Under the pieces are notes generated by a model. That model did no database searches and had not been told where the DNA came from. It saw only the letters and a program-made list of their open reading frames with translations. The translations under genes were made by a program, and so were the position numbers. From the NCBI GenBank assembly GCA_021787665.1, contig JAJYLN010000002.1, positions 189,580 to 253,579 on the forward strand: DNA of 64,000 nucleotides, given 5' to 3'. Positions 34,145-42,838 of this stretch are shown one piece after another. The stretch is from a bacterium. Lineage in GTDB: Bacteria; JAMCPX01. Each line of letters opens with the position of its first letter. The stretch's first letter is position 1.

Positions 34145-34285
34145 TGCTTATTATACCAATGGCCGGCAAATTACAATGGCTTGTGGTAAAAAAAGGAGCT
34201 TTCGAGGATGCAAAGAGGGGCCAGCCGCCTCTGGCAGCGGGCCTATGTGTGGGGTAGTTCATCTGCGTGGAAGAAAATAGGCAGC

Positions 34286-34537
34286 TTACTTTCTGCTTAT
34301 CCTTGCTACGATTCCTATGTCCTTTGACGTAAAGAGTACTTCTTTTCCGCTCATTGCCTGGATCGTATCCGCGAAGATCACCGCGCGGCTCAGCCCCGGC
34401 CAGTTGGATAGATCGAGTAACATCCACCCGTACTCGTCCTTGAATATGAACTTGGACAGCAGTTTTTCGGATATCTTGTCTATCGCGCACTTGACGGTGT
34501 GGCGGTGCTTGTCAGTTATTACCGTAATGTTATTCAC
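34286..34537 (-). CDS. Small hypothetical protein (83 aa), GTG start
   Basis: An in-frame ATG exists at 34555, but the next codons (AGGAGGAGG) form a strong ribosome binding site for a GTG at 34537, so the GTG is the better start. The protein is small and soluble (NNITVITDKHRHTVKCAIDK; EYGWMLLDLSNWPGLSRAVI; LFTSKDIGIVARISRK) and I do not recognise the family. It starts 28 nt after the 90-residue gene and likely shares its transcript. Confidence 0.6.
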   Translation of the reverse strand: MNNITVITDKHRHTVKCAIDKISEKLLSKFIFKDEYGWMLLDLSNWPGLSRAVIFADTIQAMSGKEVLFTSKDIGIVARISRK

Positions 34538-34565
34538 GATTAGCCTCCTCCTCATGGGTTGTGTA

Positions 34566-34838
34566 TTAGTAATGAAGTACTCCCTCAAGCAAGGTCTCAC
34601 CCACATGTTTCTCAGCATCGAGCCCATAGGCAAATTTCACCTTCTGTCCGCTGATGCTTGGTGAGATCTCTCCGTCGGTGCCCTCCATGAATTTTAATAC
34701 ACGCGAGCCTGCTTCACCTTCTTCTATCCCGAGTGGTATTGGCTCAAGCGTTACCTTTCCTCCAAATCCCGTTTCTCTTCCCACAGATGCCAGAAAATAA
34801 TACTGCCCGTCTTTCACGACCTTAACGATAAGCCACAT
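34566..34838 (-). CDS. Small hypothetical protein (90 aa)
   Basis: The protein has 90 residues, beginning MWLIVKVVKDGQYYFLASVG and ending with a segment rich in strands (KVKFAYGLDAEKHVGETLLE). A strong GAGGAGG site precedes the ATG. It has no membrane helix, cysteines or recognised motif. With the 83-residue gene it forms a two-gene unit between the YfhO-like gene and msrAB. No function can be proposed from sequence. Confidence 0.6.
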   Translation of the reverse strand: MWLIVKVVKDGQYYFLASVGRETGFGGKVTLEPIPLGIEEGEAGSRVLKFMEGTDGEISPSISGQKVKFAYGLDAEKHVGETLLEGVLHY

Positions 34839-35127
34839 GGCTACCTCCTCATAAAAAATGTAAATCTTTTACACAAGCTCAACTACACTTTAATAGTAAG
34901 GCACCTTATGTGCCAGAATGATTGTCTAAATATTCCCCTTTAATATCAATGTATTTGCAGAAATGAACCGACGTTTTACCTTGACATATTCGGCCAGTAA
35001 TGACCGATAAAAATATTGAACTCATGGAAGGTGACAGCCACTGTCGTCTTCTGTCTCTGTAAAAATAAAATCCGAATGAATCGGACATTGCAGACCGCTT
35101 TATGCAGCGAAAAGCTCTACGTGGCCG
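34839..35127. other. Intergenic region with no recognised gene
   Basis: AT-rich 289 bp between the small gene pair and msrAB. It contains a short palindrome GGCACATAAGGTGCC (about 34898-34912) that could belong to the promoter region of the small pair. A 60-codon minus-strand frame here lacks a ribosome binding site and looks spurious. Confidence 0.4.
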
Positions 35128-36192
35128 TTATTTCTTCCTGAAAAGCTTCAGGTATTCGCCATAGCCATCTTTTTGCAGGTCTTCCTTTGGTATAAACCTC
35201 AGGGCAGCGGAGTTAATACAGTAGCGCAGGCCCGTTGGCTTTGGCCCGTCGTCAAAGACATGGCCCAGGTGCGAACCGGAGGTGCTGTCAACCTCTGTCC
35301 TGACCATGAAATGGCTCGTGTCCGTCTTTTCGACGATGTTGCCGGGCTCCAGCGGCCTTGTAAAGCTTGGCCAGCCCGTGCCGGAGTCGAACTTGTCCGT
35401 CGAGCTGAACAGCGGCTCCCCGGAGACGATGTCCACATAGATGCCTTCCCTATGGTTGTTCCAGTAGGCGTTGTCGAAGGGCTTCTCGGTACCGCACTCC
35501 TGCGTGACCCTGTACTGGAGGGGGGTGAGATCTTTTTTAAGCTCTGCCTTCGATTGCTTCTTCTCCTTCCAGTGCTTCTCGATGTACGCGTCACGCCCGG
35601 ACCCGAGCCGGTAGATCTCGTAGCGCAGTGGGTTCTTCTGGTAAAAGTCCTGTTGGTATGCCTCGGCAGGGAAGAAGTTCGTGAACGGTATGATCCTGGT
35701 GACGATCGGCTTGTCAAAGTGCCATTCCCTGGCAATCTCTTCCTTCGACTCCTCCGCTAGGCGCCTCTCTTCATCGGTCCGGTAGAAGATGGCAGTCCGA
35801 TACTGTGGCCCCCTGTCGACGAACTGACCGCCGCCGTCGGTTGGATCGATCTGCCTCCAGTAGACAGGGAGCAGGGCTTTGTACGAGACCTTTGCCGGGT
35901 CGTACGTTACCTGGATCGCCTCGTAGTAGCCCGTTGTTCCGGTCGATACCTCCTCGTACGTGGGATTTTTCGTTGTGCCGCCAGCGTAGCCTGATACGAC
36001 GCTGACAACACCGTCGAGGTGCTCGAACGGCGATACCATGCACCAGAAGCACCCGCCCGCGAACGTGGCAGTCTCCAGCTTTTTCGCAGGGGAGGCGCCC
36101 CGGTCTCCCTGGTCTTGCGTCGGTGCAAGCACCGACGCCGCGAGCATTATTACCATGCTGATTGCCGTCACGATGAGCAATGCCTTCACCAT
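35128..36192 (-). CDS. msrAB: Fused peptide methionine sulfoxide reductase MsrA-MsrB, exported
   Basis: The protein has 354 residues. A hydrophobic N-terminal segment (about residues 4-22) indicates export to the periplasm or a membrane anchor. MsrA (~40-200) has the catalytic [20 protein letters not shown] and [15 protein letters not shown]. MsrB (~220-350) has [36 protein letters not shown] and the catalytic [14 protein letters not shown]. The two domains reduce the S and R forms of methionine sulfoxide in proteins. The MsrB part lacks the CxxC zinc pairs found in zinc-containing forms. The fusion and targeting fit repair of oxidised envelope proteins. Confidence 0.93.
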   Translation of the reverse strand: MVKALLIVTAISMVIMLAASVLAPTQDQGDRGASPAKKLETATFAGGCFWCMVSPFEHLDGVVSVVSGYAGGTTKNPTYEEVSTGTTGYYEAIQVTYDPAKVSYKALLPVYWRQIDPTDGGGQFVDRGPQYRTAIFYRTDEERRLAEESKEEIAREWHFDKPIVTRIIPFTNFFPAEAYQQDFYQKNPLRYEIYRLGSGRDAYIEKHWKEKKQSKAELKKDLTPLQYRVTQECGTEKPFDNAYWNNHREGIYVDIVSGEPLFSSTDKFDSGTGWPSFTRPLEPGNIVEKTDTSHFMVRTEVDSTSGSHLGHVFDDGPKPTGLRYCINSAALRFIPKEDLQKDGYGEYLKLFRKK

Positions 36193-36354
36193 ACCATAAT
36201 CATGTGTACCACTAAGATCGGGGTCAAGGGGAGGGATTTTAAATAAGATTGAACATCATAAAAAGTACGAACAGATTTTGGTTTAAGAATTGATAATCGC
36301 CCACGTCGTGCACAATGTATCGTAGTAGAACAAATTTGGTTTGCGGATTGATTG

Positions 36355-36380
36355 AAGGAGGTAAGGGAAGGAGGTAAGGG
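36355..36380 (+). repeat. Tandem 13-bp repeat
   Basis: GAAGGAGGTAAGG occurs twice without a gap (36355-36367 and 36368-36380), about 85 bp before a small membrane-protein gene. It resembles two consecutive ribosome binding sites but no ORF starts nearby. The surrounding 36193-36463 has no other recognised gene. Confidence 0.6.
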
Positions 36381-36463
36381 TTGACGCGGTGACGGGTTTC
36401 TGGTAGTTTTCGTACCTGACGTAAGAGGTAGTATACAGTGAAAGGAAGTAGTACTTTGGCGCG

Positions 36464-36739
36464 ATGCATATGAAGACGCTGTGGCTTGTGGGCCTGATTG
36501 TATTTATGCTGAACATCCCGTTCGGTTTCTGGCGGTCGAAGGTCAAGACCTTTTCCCGGCAGTGGTTTTTGGCTGTCCATGTACCGGTGCCTCTTGTTAT
36601 CGCGCTCCGCTTCATTGCTGGACTCGGCTGGAGGCTCGTGACCTTTCCGGTCCTGGTGGGAGCTTTTTTCTTCGGACAGCTCACCGGGGGGATGGTCCGG
36701 CGACTCTCTTCCAGCGTCGTAGACAAGCAAAAAGAGTAG
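36464..36739 (+). CDS. Small membrane protein (91 aa)
   Basis: The protein has 91 residues with three hydrophobic segments: LWLVGLIVFMLNIPFGFW, VPVPLVIALRFIAGLGW and VTFPVLVGAFFFGQLTGGMV. Between them is the basic loop RSKVKTFSRQWFLAVH. It resembles a conserved short hypothetical membrane family that I cannot name. The start could also be the ATG at 36470. It lies ~100 bp before mnmA on the same strand. Confidence 0.65.
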   Translation: MHMKTLWLVGLIVFMLNIPFGFWRSKVKTFSRQWFLAVHVPVPLVIALRFIAGLGWRLVTFPVLVGAFFFGQLTGGMVRRLSSSVVDKQKE

Positions 36740-36841
36740 CAGGATCCATACCTTTGCTACAATCGCGGCGGGCTTCATAGGTCCGGCCGGGGAGTAGTTG
36801 TGCGGTATGGAGCAGCGGTGTATACTATCTGACAGACGAAC

Positions 36842-37918
36842 ATGGCTGAACATAATCGCAAGAAATCCGTCGTCGTGGGGATGAGCGGCGGTGTCGACAG
36901 CTCGGTTGCCGCACTGCTGCTGAGAGAGCAAGGCTACGCCGTCATGGGTGTCGCCTTGAAGCTCTGGGCATACAAATCCGAAAACCCATGCTGCTCTACC
37001 GAGGACCTCGACGATGCTGCCAGGACTGCCCGACAGATCGGCATAGAGTTCAAGACACTGGACATGCAGAGCCAGTTCAGGGAGCTTGTCGTAGACCGCT
37101 ATGAAAGAGAGCTTGCCAGCGGAAGAACGCCGAACCCCTGCGTTGTCTGCAACGATCGGCTCAAGTTCGGGCTCCTGCTAGAGTATGCAATGGAGAGAGG
37201 GTATGATTATGTCTCCACCGGTCACTATGCCCGTGTTCGGTCGGACGGGCAGGGCTACCATCTCGAGAGGGCGCTTGATCCGAACAAGGACCAGTCATAC
37301 TTTCTGTTCATGCTCGATCAGCGAAGGCTTTCAAGGGTCCTGTTTCCCCTCGGGACCCTCGGAAAGGGCACGGTACGGGAGGTCGCGAGGAAGGCGGACC
37401 TCGTTTCCTGCTCCAAGAGGGACAGCCAGGAGCTCTGTTTCCTGCCGGAAGGTGGGCTTGAGGAGTTTGAAAGGGTATACGGACGCAGGGATATGCCGGA
37501 AGGGAGTATCGTGGACGAACATAACGAGGTGGTGGGACGGCACCGGGGACTGCCCTTCTATACGATAGGACAGAGGAGGGGTCTGGGCGTATATACAAGT
37601 GCACCCGTTTATGTTATACACAAAAACACTGCTGATAACAGTATCACGGTCGGCACCAGAGAGAGGCTGCTGTCCGCGGTATGCAATGTGCACGGCGTAC
37701 ATTGGATAGCGGGCACAGAGCCTTCACTACCAATGTACGCAGACGTGAAAATAAGATATAGACATACGGCAAAGAGGGCTGAGATCAGGAGAAAAGACGA
37801 TATGATTATCGTGGAATTTGAATTACCGCAGAAAGCTATTACTCCCGGACAAGCGGCGGTTTTTTACCGTGGCAGCGAGGTCCTTGGCGGAGGATGGATA
37901 GGAGAGGTAGTGCGATGA
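36842..37918 (+). CDS. mnmA: tRNA-specific 2-thiouridylase
   Basis: The protein has 358 residues. It has the P-loop-like SVVVGMSGGVDSSVAALLL, the catalytic cysteine region TPNPCVVCNDRLKFGLLLEY, ATGHYA-type VSTGHYARVR, and the second cysteine in RDSQELCFLPEG. MnmA uses ATP and a persulfide relay to make 2-thiouridine at wobble position 34 of Lys, Glu and Gln tRNAs. The stop overlaps the start of the rhodanese gene (ATGA), a neighbour that could in principle feed sulfur, although that rhodanese appears to be exported. Confidence 0.95.
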   Translation: MAEHNRKKSVVVGMSGGVDSSVAALLLREQGYAVMGVALKLWAYKSENPCCSTEDLDDAARTARQIGIEFKTLDMQSQFRELVVDRYERELASGRTPNPCVVCNDRLKFGLLLEYAMERGYDYVSTGHYARVRSDGQGYHLERALDPNKDQSYFLFMLDQRRLSRVLFPLGTLGKGTVREVARKADLVSCSKRDSQELCFLPEGGLEEFERVYGRRDMPEGSIVDEHNEVVGRHRGLPFYTIGQRRGLGVYTSAPVYVIHKNTADNSITVGTRERLLSAVCNVHGVHWIAGTEPSLPMYADVKIRYRHTAKRAEIRRKDDMIIVEFELPQKAITPGQAAVFYRGSEVLGGGWIGEVVR

Positions 37919-38412
37919 ATTTGAACAGGACGTGGAGGTCGGTATTCATGACGGCAGCGGGCATCTATATGGTCTCCCTCGTGCTCGGGCTCAGCGTTCA
38001 CAGCGCTACGCCGGACAAAGGGACAGCGGACAGCCTCAATGTTCCGGAAAGCTATGTGCAAGAGATTCAGGCTATGAAGACCATCAGCGTAGAGGATGCG
38101 TACAGTAACTATACCAGCAATACCGCCGTGTTTGTGGATACGCGGGACAACGCCGAGTATCGGGAGGGCCATATCAAGGGTGCTATCAATATACCGTACG
38201 ACAAGTTCCAGCAGGACTATCCGAAATTTAAGAGTCTGTTGTTGAAGAACAAGAAGATCATTACTTACTGTCACGGCACAGGCTGCGGACTGAGCGTGGA
38301 CGTGGCGAAAGACCTCGGGAAACGGGGGTTCACGGACGTCTATGTCATGACCGAGGGATGGCCGGGATGGATTAATGCCAACCTGCCGATAGCGGTTGGA
38401 AGGGAGCCCTGA
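37915..38412 (+). CDS. Exported rhodanese-like sulfurtransferase
   Basis: The ATG at 37915 overlaps the mnmA stop and gives 165 residues. A signal/anchor segment (about 11-33) precedes the single rhodanese domain, which has VFVDTRDNAEYREGHIKGAI and the active-site loop IITYCHGTGCGLSVDVAKDL. The cysteine of YCHGTGC is in the catalytic position. Rhodaneses transfer sulfane sulfur or bind oxyanions; export suggests a periplasmic redox role. The next gene encodes a MauE/DoxX-like membrane protein, a common partner of periplasmic thiol chemistry. Confidence 0.85.
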   Translation: MNLNRTWRSVFMTAAGIYMVSLVLGLSVHSATPDKGTADSLNVPESYVQEIQAMKTISVEDAYSNYTSNTAVFVDTRDNAEYREGHIKGAINIPYDKFQQDYPKFKSLLLKNKKIITYCHGTGCGLSVDVAKDLGKRGFTDVYVMTEGWPGWINANLPIAVGREP

Positions 38413-38413
38413 T

Positions 38414-38896
38414 ATGGAAAGAAAATGTATCTTGAACTTTGCGATGCTGAAGCCCGCGGTTATCCTTGTATTGCGGATGGCCCTCGGCGCGGTGTTTATC
38501 ATAGCGGCGTACGGTAAGCTGCTCCACCCCGGAGCGCTCGTCTCTACCGTCATCAACTTCAATATCCTGCCCGCCGGCCTTGCGAAGCTCTTTGCTTATG
38601 TCCTACCGTGGGTCGAGATCATCGCAGGCAGTATGCTTATCGTCGGCATCGGCATACGCGGCGCTTCCCTGTCGCTCGGCCTGCTGCTCGTATCTTTCAT
38701 CGTCGCGATAGCGATAAACATGCACCGGGGTGTCTCGATGGAGTGCGGCTGTTTCGATATCTTCGGCATGAACGAAAAGATCGGCTCTGCGATACTGGTG
38801 AGGGACTCGCTGTTCCTCGTCGTGGTGATCGTATTCCTTTTCACCAGGGACTTCGTACTGAGCATAGATAGCTATCTGGAGAAGAGGGTGCGGTAA
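38414..38896 (+). CDS. MauE/DoxX-like integral membrane protein
   Basis: The ATG at 38414 (with GGAAGGGAG about eight bases before) gives 160 residues and four membrane helices. VILVLRMALGAVFIIAAYGK followed by LLHPGALVSTVINFNILPAG and YVLPWVEIIAGSMLIVGIGI match MauE/DoxX proteins; MECGCFDIF carries a Cys pair placed like that of MauE. Such proteins pass electrons or thiol equivalents across the membrane. One base separates it from the rhodanese stop, supporting a joint redox function. Confidence 0.8.
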   Translation: MERKCILNFAMLKPAVILVLRMALGAVFIIAAYGKLLHPGALVSTVINFNILPAGLAKLFAYVLPWVEIIAGSMLIVGIGIRGASLSLGLLLVSFIVAIAINMHRGVSMECGCFDIFGMNEKIGSAILVRDSLFLVVVIVFLFTRDFVLSIDSYLEKRVR

Positions 38897-38900
38897 CCGC

Positions 38901-39308
38901 ATGCTTCCCGGCTACAACCACAACATCATCCACAAGGGAGTCACATTCCATGTCCAGACGGAGGACAGCGGAAAGGACAACCCATTCATCATGACCCACC
39001 TCTTCATCGGCGGCAATATTATCGCGACGAAGAAGACGAGCTACATGGACATCATCAAGGTAAACGACCTCGAGAAGGTCGTGGCCGACATCATGAAGGA
39101 GCAGCATAAGAAGATGGTTACGGAGCTACGGGACGGTACATACGACACGCATGTTCTCGTGAAGGATCTCCTCAGCGATAAGGCTGCGGTCAAACAGGAG
39201 CAGCTATCGACAAACCAGAAGGAAAAGACCTTGAACATCGATGATGAGACGAAGAACCTCGACGAGGTTATCCTCGATTACCTCGTCGAGACTACAGAGG
39301 AGAAATGA
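38901..39308 (+). CDS. Conserved hypothetical protein (FHVQTEDSG type)
   Basis: The protein has 135 residues. The N-terminal half has YNHNIIHKGVTFHVQTEDSG and HLFIGGNIIATKKTSY, a beta-rich pattern that I have seen in hypothetical proteins of Geobacter-, Myxococcus- and Nitrospira-like genomes. The C-terminal half is helical and charged. No catalytic motif is evident. It sits between the MauE-like gene and the transketolase gene, overlapping the latter start by four bases (ATGA). Confidence 0.7.
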   Translation: MLPGYNHNIIHKGVTFHVQTEDSGKDNPFIMTHLFIGGNIIATKKTSYMDIIKVNDLEKVVADIMKEQHKKMVTELRDGTYDTHVLVKDLLSDKAAVKQEQLSTNQKEKTLNIDDETKNLDEVILDYLVETTEEK

Positions 39309-40183
39309 AGGCGGTGGCATTGGACGAGAGCAGGTCCCCGGACACGACCCAACAAACGCTCACGGTAGACAGGAGGCTGGAGCAGAAAGCGACTGCTATC
39401 AGGATCGATATCGTCAAGATGCTCAACTTCGCTCGGTCCGGTCATACCGGCGGCTCGCTGTCATGCGTCGAGATACTGGTGGAGCTGTTCTATGAGCAGA
39501 TGCGGCACGACCCGGGTAATCCGGCGCTGCCATCCAGGGACAGGTTTATCCTGTCCAAAGGGCATGCTGCGCCGGCGTTGTACGCCGTCCTTGCCGACGC
39601 CGGCTACTTCGACAAAAAGGAGCTACTGACGCTCCGCAAGCTCGGGACAGTCCTCCAGGGTCACCCCGACAGCAAGAAGACCAGGGGTATCGAGGTGTCG
39701 ACCGGCTCTCTCGGCCAGGGACTCTCGATGGGTGTCGGCATGGCGCTCGGCTTGAGAATAGACCGTCTGGACAGCCGGGTGTACGTGCTCCTCGGTGACG
39801 GGGAGCTCCAGGAAGGGCAGGTGTGGGAGGCTGCGATGTCGTCCGCGCACTACGGGCTCGACAACATCTGTGCCATCGTGGACAGGAACGGGCTGCAGAT
39901 AGACGGCGCCGTGGAGGACATCATGAACATAGAGCCGCTTCCGGATAAATGGAAGGGGTTCGGCTGGAACGTGATAACGGTCGACGGCCATAGCTTTCCG
40001 TCACTCCGCAGCGCGTTTCGTGTGGCGCGGTCGGTACAAGGGAAGCCGACCGTCATTATAGCGAAGTCACTGAAGGGCAAGGGTGTTTCTCTGTTCGAGA
40101 ACAAGGTGCATTACCATGGTGTCCCGCCGACCGACGAGGAGTTGAAGATAGCCCTTGAGGAGTTGACATCGTGCGGGAGATGA
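39305..40183 (+). CDS. Transketolase, N-terminal (TPP-binding) subunit
   Basis: The protein has 292 residues corresponding to the first domain of transketolase. It has FARSGHTGGSLSCVEILVEL, RDRFILSKGHAAPALYAVLA, TGSLGQGLSMGVGMALGLRI and the TPP motif VLLGDGELQEGQVWEAAMSS with NICAIVDRNGLQIDG. It needs the pyrimidine-domain subunit encoded by the next gene to be active, as in many archaea and anaerobic bacteria with split transketolases. Starts overlap both neighbours, so the two subunits are made together. Role: non-oxidative pentose phosphate pathway. Confidence 0.93.
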   Translation: MKAVALDESRSPDTTQQTLTVDRRLEQKATAIRIDIVKMLNFARSGHTGGSLSCVEILVELFYEQMRHDPGNPALPSRDRFILSKGHAAPALYAVLADAGYFDKKELLTLRKLGTVLQGHPDSKKTRGIEVSTGSLGQGLSMGVGMALGLRIDRLDSRVYVLLGDGELQEGQVWEAAMSSAHYGLDNICAIVDRNGLQIDGAVEDIMNIEPLPDKWKGFGWNVITVDGHSFPSLRSAFRVARSVQGKPTVIIAKSLKGKGVSLFENKVHYHGVPPTDEELKIALEELTSCGR

Positions 40184-41118
40184 TAGCTACCCGGGATGCG
40201 TACGGAAAGGCCCTTGTTGCGCTCGGAGAGCGGGAGCCGAGGGTCGTGGTGCTCGACGGCGATCTCTCATCGTCCACGAAGACCGGCATGTTTGCGAAGC
40301 GCTTCCCGGACCGGTTTTTCAATATGGGCATAGCGGAGCAGAACCTCATGGGCACTGCCGCAGGTCTCGCGGCGGCAGGCAAGATACCCTACGCGAGCAC
40401 TTTTGCAATATTCGCTTCCGGCAGAGCATGGGAGCAGGTACGACAGTCTATCGCGTACGCCGAGCTCAACGTCAAGATCGTTGCGACGCACAGCGGCGTT
40501 ACGGTGGGCGAGGACGGCGGATCGCACCAGTCCGTAGAAGACATTTCACTCATGCGCTCGATCCCCGGCATGACCGTGATAGTCCCTGCCGATGCCGTAG
40601 AGACAGAAAAGGTCATTATGGAAATAGCGCGACATAAGGGCCCGATGTTCGTGAGGCTCGGGAGGACGAAGGTGCCCGTCGTCTTCGAAAACGGCTGCGA
40701 TTTTGCCATCGGCCGGGCGTCTACGATAGCGGAGGGAACGGACGTTGCGATCATAGCGGCGGGCGTTATGACGGCAAAGGCCGTGGACGCCGGCGCGAAG
40801 CTGTCTGCGATGGGTATCCATGCGAGGATCATCAATATGTCGACCATAAAGCCCATCGATGAGGCAGCCATCGTTCATGCTGCTGAGCAGACAGGCGCGC
40901 TCGTCACGGCAGAGGAGCATTCTATAATCGGTGGTCTGGGCTCGGCCGTTGCGGAGGTCGTCGTGAAGAACTGCCCCGTGCCGGTCGAGTTTGTCGGCAT
41001 ACGGGACACCTTCGGGACATCGGGCTCCTCGGAAGAACTGTTGGAGTATTTCGGCCTCACAGCCTCTCATATCATGGCATCGGCTGAACGAGCCATCAAA
41101 AGAAAAAAGCAGGGATAA
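40171..41118 (+). CDS. Transketolase, C-terminal subunit
   Basis: The protein has 315 residues forming the pyrimidine-binding and C-terminal domains. It has VVVLDGDLSSSTKTGMFAKR, FFNMGIAEQNLMGTAAGLAA (with the catalytic Glu), and THSGVTVGEDGGSHQSVEDI. The C-terminal domain has TAEEHSIIGGLGSAVAEVV. It overlaps the N-subunit gene by 13 nt and the ftsE start by one base. The length equals the usual split subunit (about 310). Confidence 0.93.
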   Translation: MREMIATRDAYGKALVALGEREPRVVVLDGDLSSSTKTGMFAKRFPDRFFNMGIAEQNLMGTAAGLAAAGKIPYASTFAIFASGRAWEQVRQSIAYAELNVKIVATHSGVTVGEDGGSHQSVEDISLMRSIPGMTVIVPADAVETEKVIMEIARHKGPMFVRLGRTKVPVVFENGCDFAIGRASTIAEGTDVAIIAAGVMTAKAVDAGAKLSAMGIHARIINMSTIKPIDEAAIVHAAEQTGALVTAEEHSIIGGLGSAVAEVVVKNCPVPVEFVGIRDTFGTSGSSEELLEYFGLTASHIMASAERAIKRKKQG

Positions 41119-41777
41119 TGATCCAGCTTTTTCATGTGTACAAGCACTATCTCAAAGGCAGTGCGGCGCTCGAAGACATAAGCTTACAGGTAGAGAAGGG
41201 CGAATTCGCCTTCATCACAGGCCCGAGCGGGGCGGGCAAGTCGACCCTTCTGAAGCTCATGTTCCTCGCAGAGATGCCTACCAAGGGACAGATCATCATC
41301 AATGGGTACAATATCACGAGGCTGAAGAGGTCAGCCGTGCCATTCCTGAGGAGGAATATCGGCGTCGTGTTTCAGGACTTCAAATTGCTCTACGATAGGA
41401 CGGTTTTCGACAACGTCGCCCTATCCCTCTCGGTGATCGGGATGCCAAAGAAGGAGATCAAAAAAAAGGTCTGGGAGATGCTGAAACTGGTCGGCCTCCA
41501 GCATAAGCTCAACTTCTCTCCCCTCCGGCTGTCTGGCGGGGAGCAGCAGCGGGTGTCTATCGCCCGTGCCCTCGTCAACGAGCCGGCGATCCTACTCGCC
41601 GATGAGCCGACCGGCAACCTTGACCAGGACCTGACCCTCGACGTCATGAAACTTTTCGAGGATGTTAATATCAAGGGTACTACCGTCGTGGTTGCCACAC
41701 ACGACAAGAGTCTTATCTCACGCTATTCCAGACGCGTGATAACCCTGGAGCACGGAAGGATCATGGAAAAGCAGTAA
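41118..41777 (+). CDS. ftsE: Cell division ATP-binding protein FtsE
   Basis: The protein has 219 residues of an ABC ATPase. Walker A is FITGPSGAGKSTLLKLM, the signature is PLRLSGGEQQRVSIARAL, and Walker B is AILLADEPTGNLDQ. The opening MIQLFHVYKHYLKGSAALED is typical of FtsE. FtsE with FtsX forms a complex that controls septal murein hydrolases from the inner membrane. ftsX follows 18 nt downstream. The start overlaps the transketolase stop. Confidence 0.93.
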   Translation: MIQLFHVYKHYLKGSAALEDISLQVEKGEFAFITGPSGAGKSTLLKLMFLAEMPTKGQIIINGYNITRLKRSAVPFLRRNIGVVFQDFKLLYDRTVFDNVALSLSVIGMPKKEIKKKVWEMLKLVGLQHKLNFSPLRLSGGEQQRVSIARALVNEPAILLADEPTGNLDQDLTLDVMKLFEDVNIKGTTVVVATHDKSLISRYSRRVITLEHGRIMEKQ

Positions 41778-41795
41778 AAGTAGCCGGAAGACAGC

Positions 41796-42704
41796 ATGCT
41801 CATAATCAAGAGGATCTCCTATTTCATGACCACGATGGCAAAGGGCATCGCGTCGAACCTGTACCTGAATGTCGTAACGATCATCACAATAGCCGTGGCC
41901 TTTCTTATCCTGAATATTTTTTTCGTGATCTACCGGAATGTCAACGCAGTCCTCGAGGGATGGCAGGGCAGGATAAAGATTATCGCATATTTGCAGGACG
42001 GGGTGAGCTCACAGCAGGTCAGTGCTATCGAGGGCCAGTTGAAGAAGTACGGCAACATTAAGGGTGTACGCTTCTACTCGAAGCAGGACGCCCTGAGCGA
42101 GTTCAGGAGAGAGCTCAAGGGCCAGGCTGCAATCCTGAGCGGCGTAAGCCAGAACATCCTGCCTGCGTACCTCGTTGTTATGGTCAGGGACAGGGTTATA
42201 AGGAACGGGACGGTGGGAAAGCTGGCCGACTCGCTGCGGGGCATACAGGGCATAGCCGATGTACAGTACGGACAGGGCGTTACCGAGAGGTTCTCGGAGA
42301 TGCTCGTCATGGTGAAGATGCTCGGTATCGGCATCGGGGGGTTCATACTGTTCGCCATACTGATCATCGTTTCGAATACCATACGGATGTCAATATTCTC
42401 GAGGAAAGACGAAATAGAGATACTGAAGCTGGTCGGTGCAACGAACATGTTCATAGAGCTACCATTTCTGCTCGAAGGCGTAACCCAGGTACTCTGCGGG
42501 ACCGGGCTCTCCATCGCGCTGCTCTACCTCGTTTACCGGTTTTTCCTCTACAGGTTGCACCATGCATTCGGCTCCCTGATCGTGAATGCCCATATCGTGT
42601 TTCTCTCCGGAGGGACGATAGGTACGATACTCGTGGCTGCAGCCATGCTCGGGTTTGTCGGCGCATTCGTCTCTGCCGGCAAGTTCATACGACACAACGA
42701 TTGA
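41796..42704 (+). CDS. ftsX: Cell division protein FtsX
   Basis: The protein has 302 residues. One helix near the N-terminus (VVTIITIAVAFLILNIFFVI) is followed by a periplasmic domain (about 50-170, with VSAIEGQLKKYGNIKGVRFY) and three C-terminal helices, with the cytoplasmic loop RKDEIEILKLVGATNMFIEL that is diagnostic for FtsX. Together with FtsE it is the membrane part of the division complex. In many bacteria an EnvC-like murein hydrolase activator and a ctp gene follow; here thiC follows instead, while a ctp gene lies at 1.3-2.7 kb. Confidence 0.92.
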   Translation: MLIIKRISYFMTTMAKGIASNLYLNVVTIITIAVAFLILNIFFVIYRNVNAVLEGWQGRIKIIAYLQDGVSSQQVSAIEGQLKKYGNIKGVRFYSKQDALSEFRRELKGQAAILSGVSQNILPAYLVVMVRDRVIRNGTVGKLADSLRGIQGIADVQYGQGVTERFSEMLVMVKMLGIGIGGFILFAILIIVSNTIRMSIFSRKDEIEILKLVGATNMFIELPFLLEGVTQVLCGTGLSIALLYLVYRFFLYRLHHAFGSLIVNAHIVFLSGGTIGTILVAAAMLGFVGAFVSAGKFIRHND

Positions 42705-42838
42705 GAAACGTTGAATCGTAAACCAGATATTCCTTCATACTCCTGAGGGGGACCGGCATCCCGTTTACCCGTCCCCGTAGCTCCTGCCTATTGATTATTG
42801 TATGCGCTTTTGTTATCTTAACCGTAAGAGGTCAATAC

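Noticed and set aside
34906-35088. 60-codon minus-strand frame upstream of the small gene pair
   Set aside because: No ribosome binding site, low complexity and AT-rich intergenic composition.
36239-36931. 230-codon minus-strand frame over the small membrane protein and mnmA start
   Set aside because: It has a shadow-like composition and covers the well-supported mnmA start; no motif or ribosome binding site.
42705-42838. CTGAGGGGG in the thiC leader as a TPP riboswitch core
   Set aside because: Only a partial CTGAG match; the other conserved boxes are absent.
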